This document shows positions 7,079-7,303 of a stretch of DNA of 7,303 nt, one piece after another (position 1 is the first letter of the stretch; every line of letters starts with the position of its first letter). The translations under genes were made by a program, and so were the position numbers. Below the pieces are notes generated by a model, which saw only the letters and a list, made by a program, of their open reading frames with translations, was not told where the DNA came from and did not search any database. Origin of the DNA: Pseudomonadota bacterium (lineage in GTDB: Bacteria > Pseudomonadota > Alphaproteobacteria > Micropepsales > Micropepsaceae); the NCBI GenBank assembly GCA_021808875.1, contig JAKBAU010000183.1:1-7303 (forward strand), in the 5' to 3' direction.

Positions 7079-7303
7079 CAGTTTACTCCAGCATCCAGAA
7101 GACGGCGGGCGATGACCTGCGCCTGGATTTCACCGGCGCCCTCGAAAATGTTGAGGATGCGCGCATCGCAGAGCACACGGCTGATAGGATATTCAAGCGC
7201 GAAGCCATTTCCACCATGAATTTGCAGCGCACCATCAGCTGCCGCCCACGCAATCCGGGCCGCCAGAAGCTTGGCCATGCCGGCTTCTAGATCACAACGC
7301 CGG
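7078..7303 (-). CDS. Acyl-CoA dehydrogenase, C-terminal part (cut by window edge)
   Basis: Only the last 74 residues are present; the gene continues past the right edge. They match the C-terminal helical domain of FAD-dependent acyl-CoA dehydrogenases, which oxidise acyl-CoA thioesters to enoyl-CoA. Visible marks are EAGMAKLLAARIAW, then ALQIHGGNGFALEYP (the family's Q-x-x-GG-x-G signature), a DAR (46-48 of the visible part), and NIFEGAGEIQ (51-60), whose E54 sits where many family members carry the catalytic base. The SRVLCDARILNIF stretch replaces the common ERxxRDAR form and resembles, from memory, methylsuccinyl-CoA dehydrogenases of the ethylmalonyl-CoA pathway. That subfamily call is tentative. 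Its TGA shares one base with the hisE ATG, so the two genes are likely on one transcript. The reading frame is open through the edge with no stop. Confidence 0.88.
   Translation of the reverse strand, partial: RRCDLEAGMAKLLAARIAWAAADGALQIHGGNGFALEYPISRVLCDARILNIFEGAGEIQAQVIARRLLDAGVN
7079..7089 (-). promoter_or_regulatory. Ribosome binding site of hisE inside the preceding gene
   Basis: Read on the - strand, GGAG (7089-7086) is followed by a 7-nt spacer and the hisE ATG (7078-7076). It forms part of the last codons of the acyl-CoA dehydrogenase. This good spacing fixes the hisE start and supports co-translation from one message. Confidence 0.7.

Overview
The window looks like chromosomal DNA from an alphaproteobacterium with moderately high GC. 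This rests on gene order and protein character: a plsC-miaB-phoH-ybeY-corC-lnt run followed by a small XRE regulator whose 'LGLTFQQVQKYEKG' recognition helix is typical of alphaproteobacteria. I cannot place it to genus from sequence alone. I saw no mobile element, CRISPR array, rRNA, tRNA or phage gene.

Region 1 (23-6758, + strand) is one tightly packed gene train. plsC (lysophosphatidate acyltransferase) is followed after 64 bp by miaB (tRNA ms2i6A methylthiotransferase). phoH (ATPase) overlaps miaB by 4 bp and starts at TTG. ybeY (rRNA-processing endoribonuclease) overlaps phoH by 4 bp. A corC/ybeX-type CBS-domain protein follows after 4 bp, lnt (apolipoprotein N-acyltransferase) after 3 bp, and then the XRE regulator. 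The only sizeable gap is before miaB, where a weak promoter can be drawn. The train joins membrane lipid and lipoprotein acylation (PlsC, Lnt) with translation quality (MiaB, YbeY, PhoH). The regulator at the end may respond to or control part of this, but that is inference.

Region 2 (6755-7303, - strand) converges on Region 1. The C-terminal end of an acyl-CoA dehydrogenase enters from the right edge and shares one base with the start of hisE (histidine biosynthesis). The hisE and XRE stop codons overlap, so the two transcription units meet with no spacer. hisE sits outside any visible histidine cluster, and no metK follows the regulator as it does in many relatives, so this junction looks like the rearranged part of the window.

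No convincingly new biological system is present. The points most worth checking are the inverted repeat just upstream of the likely GTG start of the regulator, the unusual acyl-CoA dehydrogenase-hisE coupling with its convergent overlap, and the TTG start of phoH.
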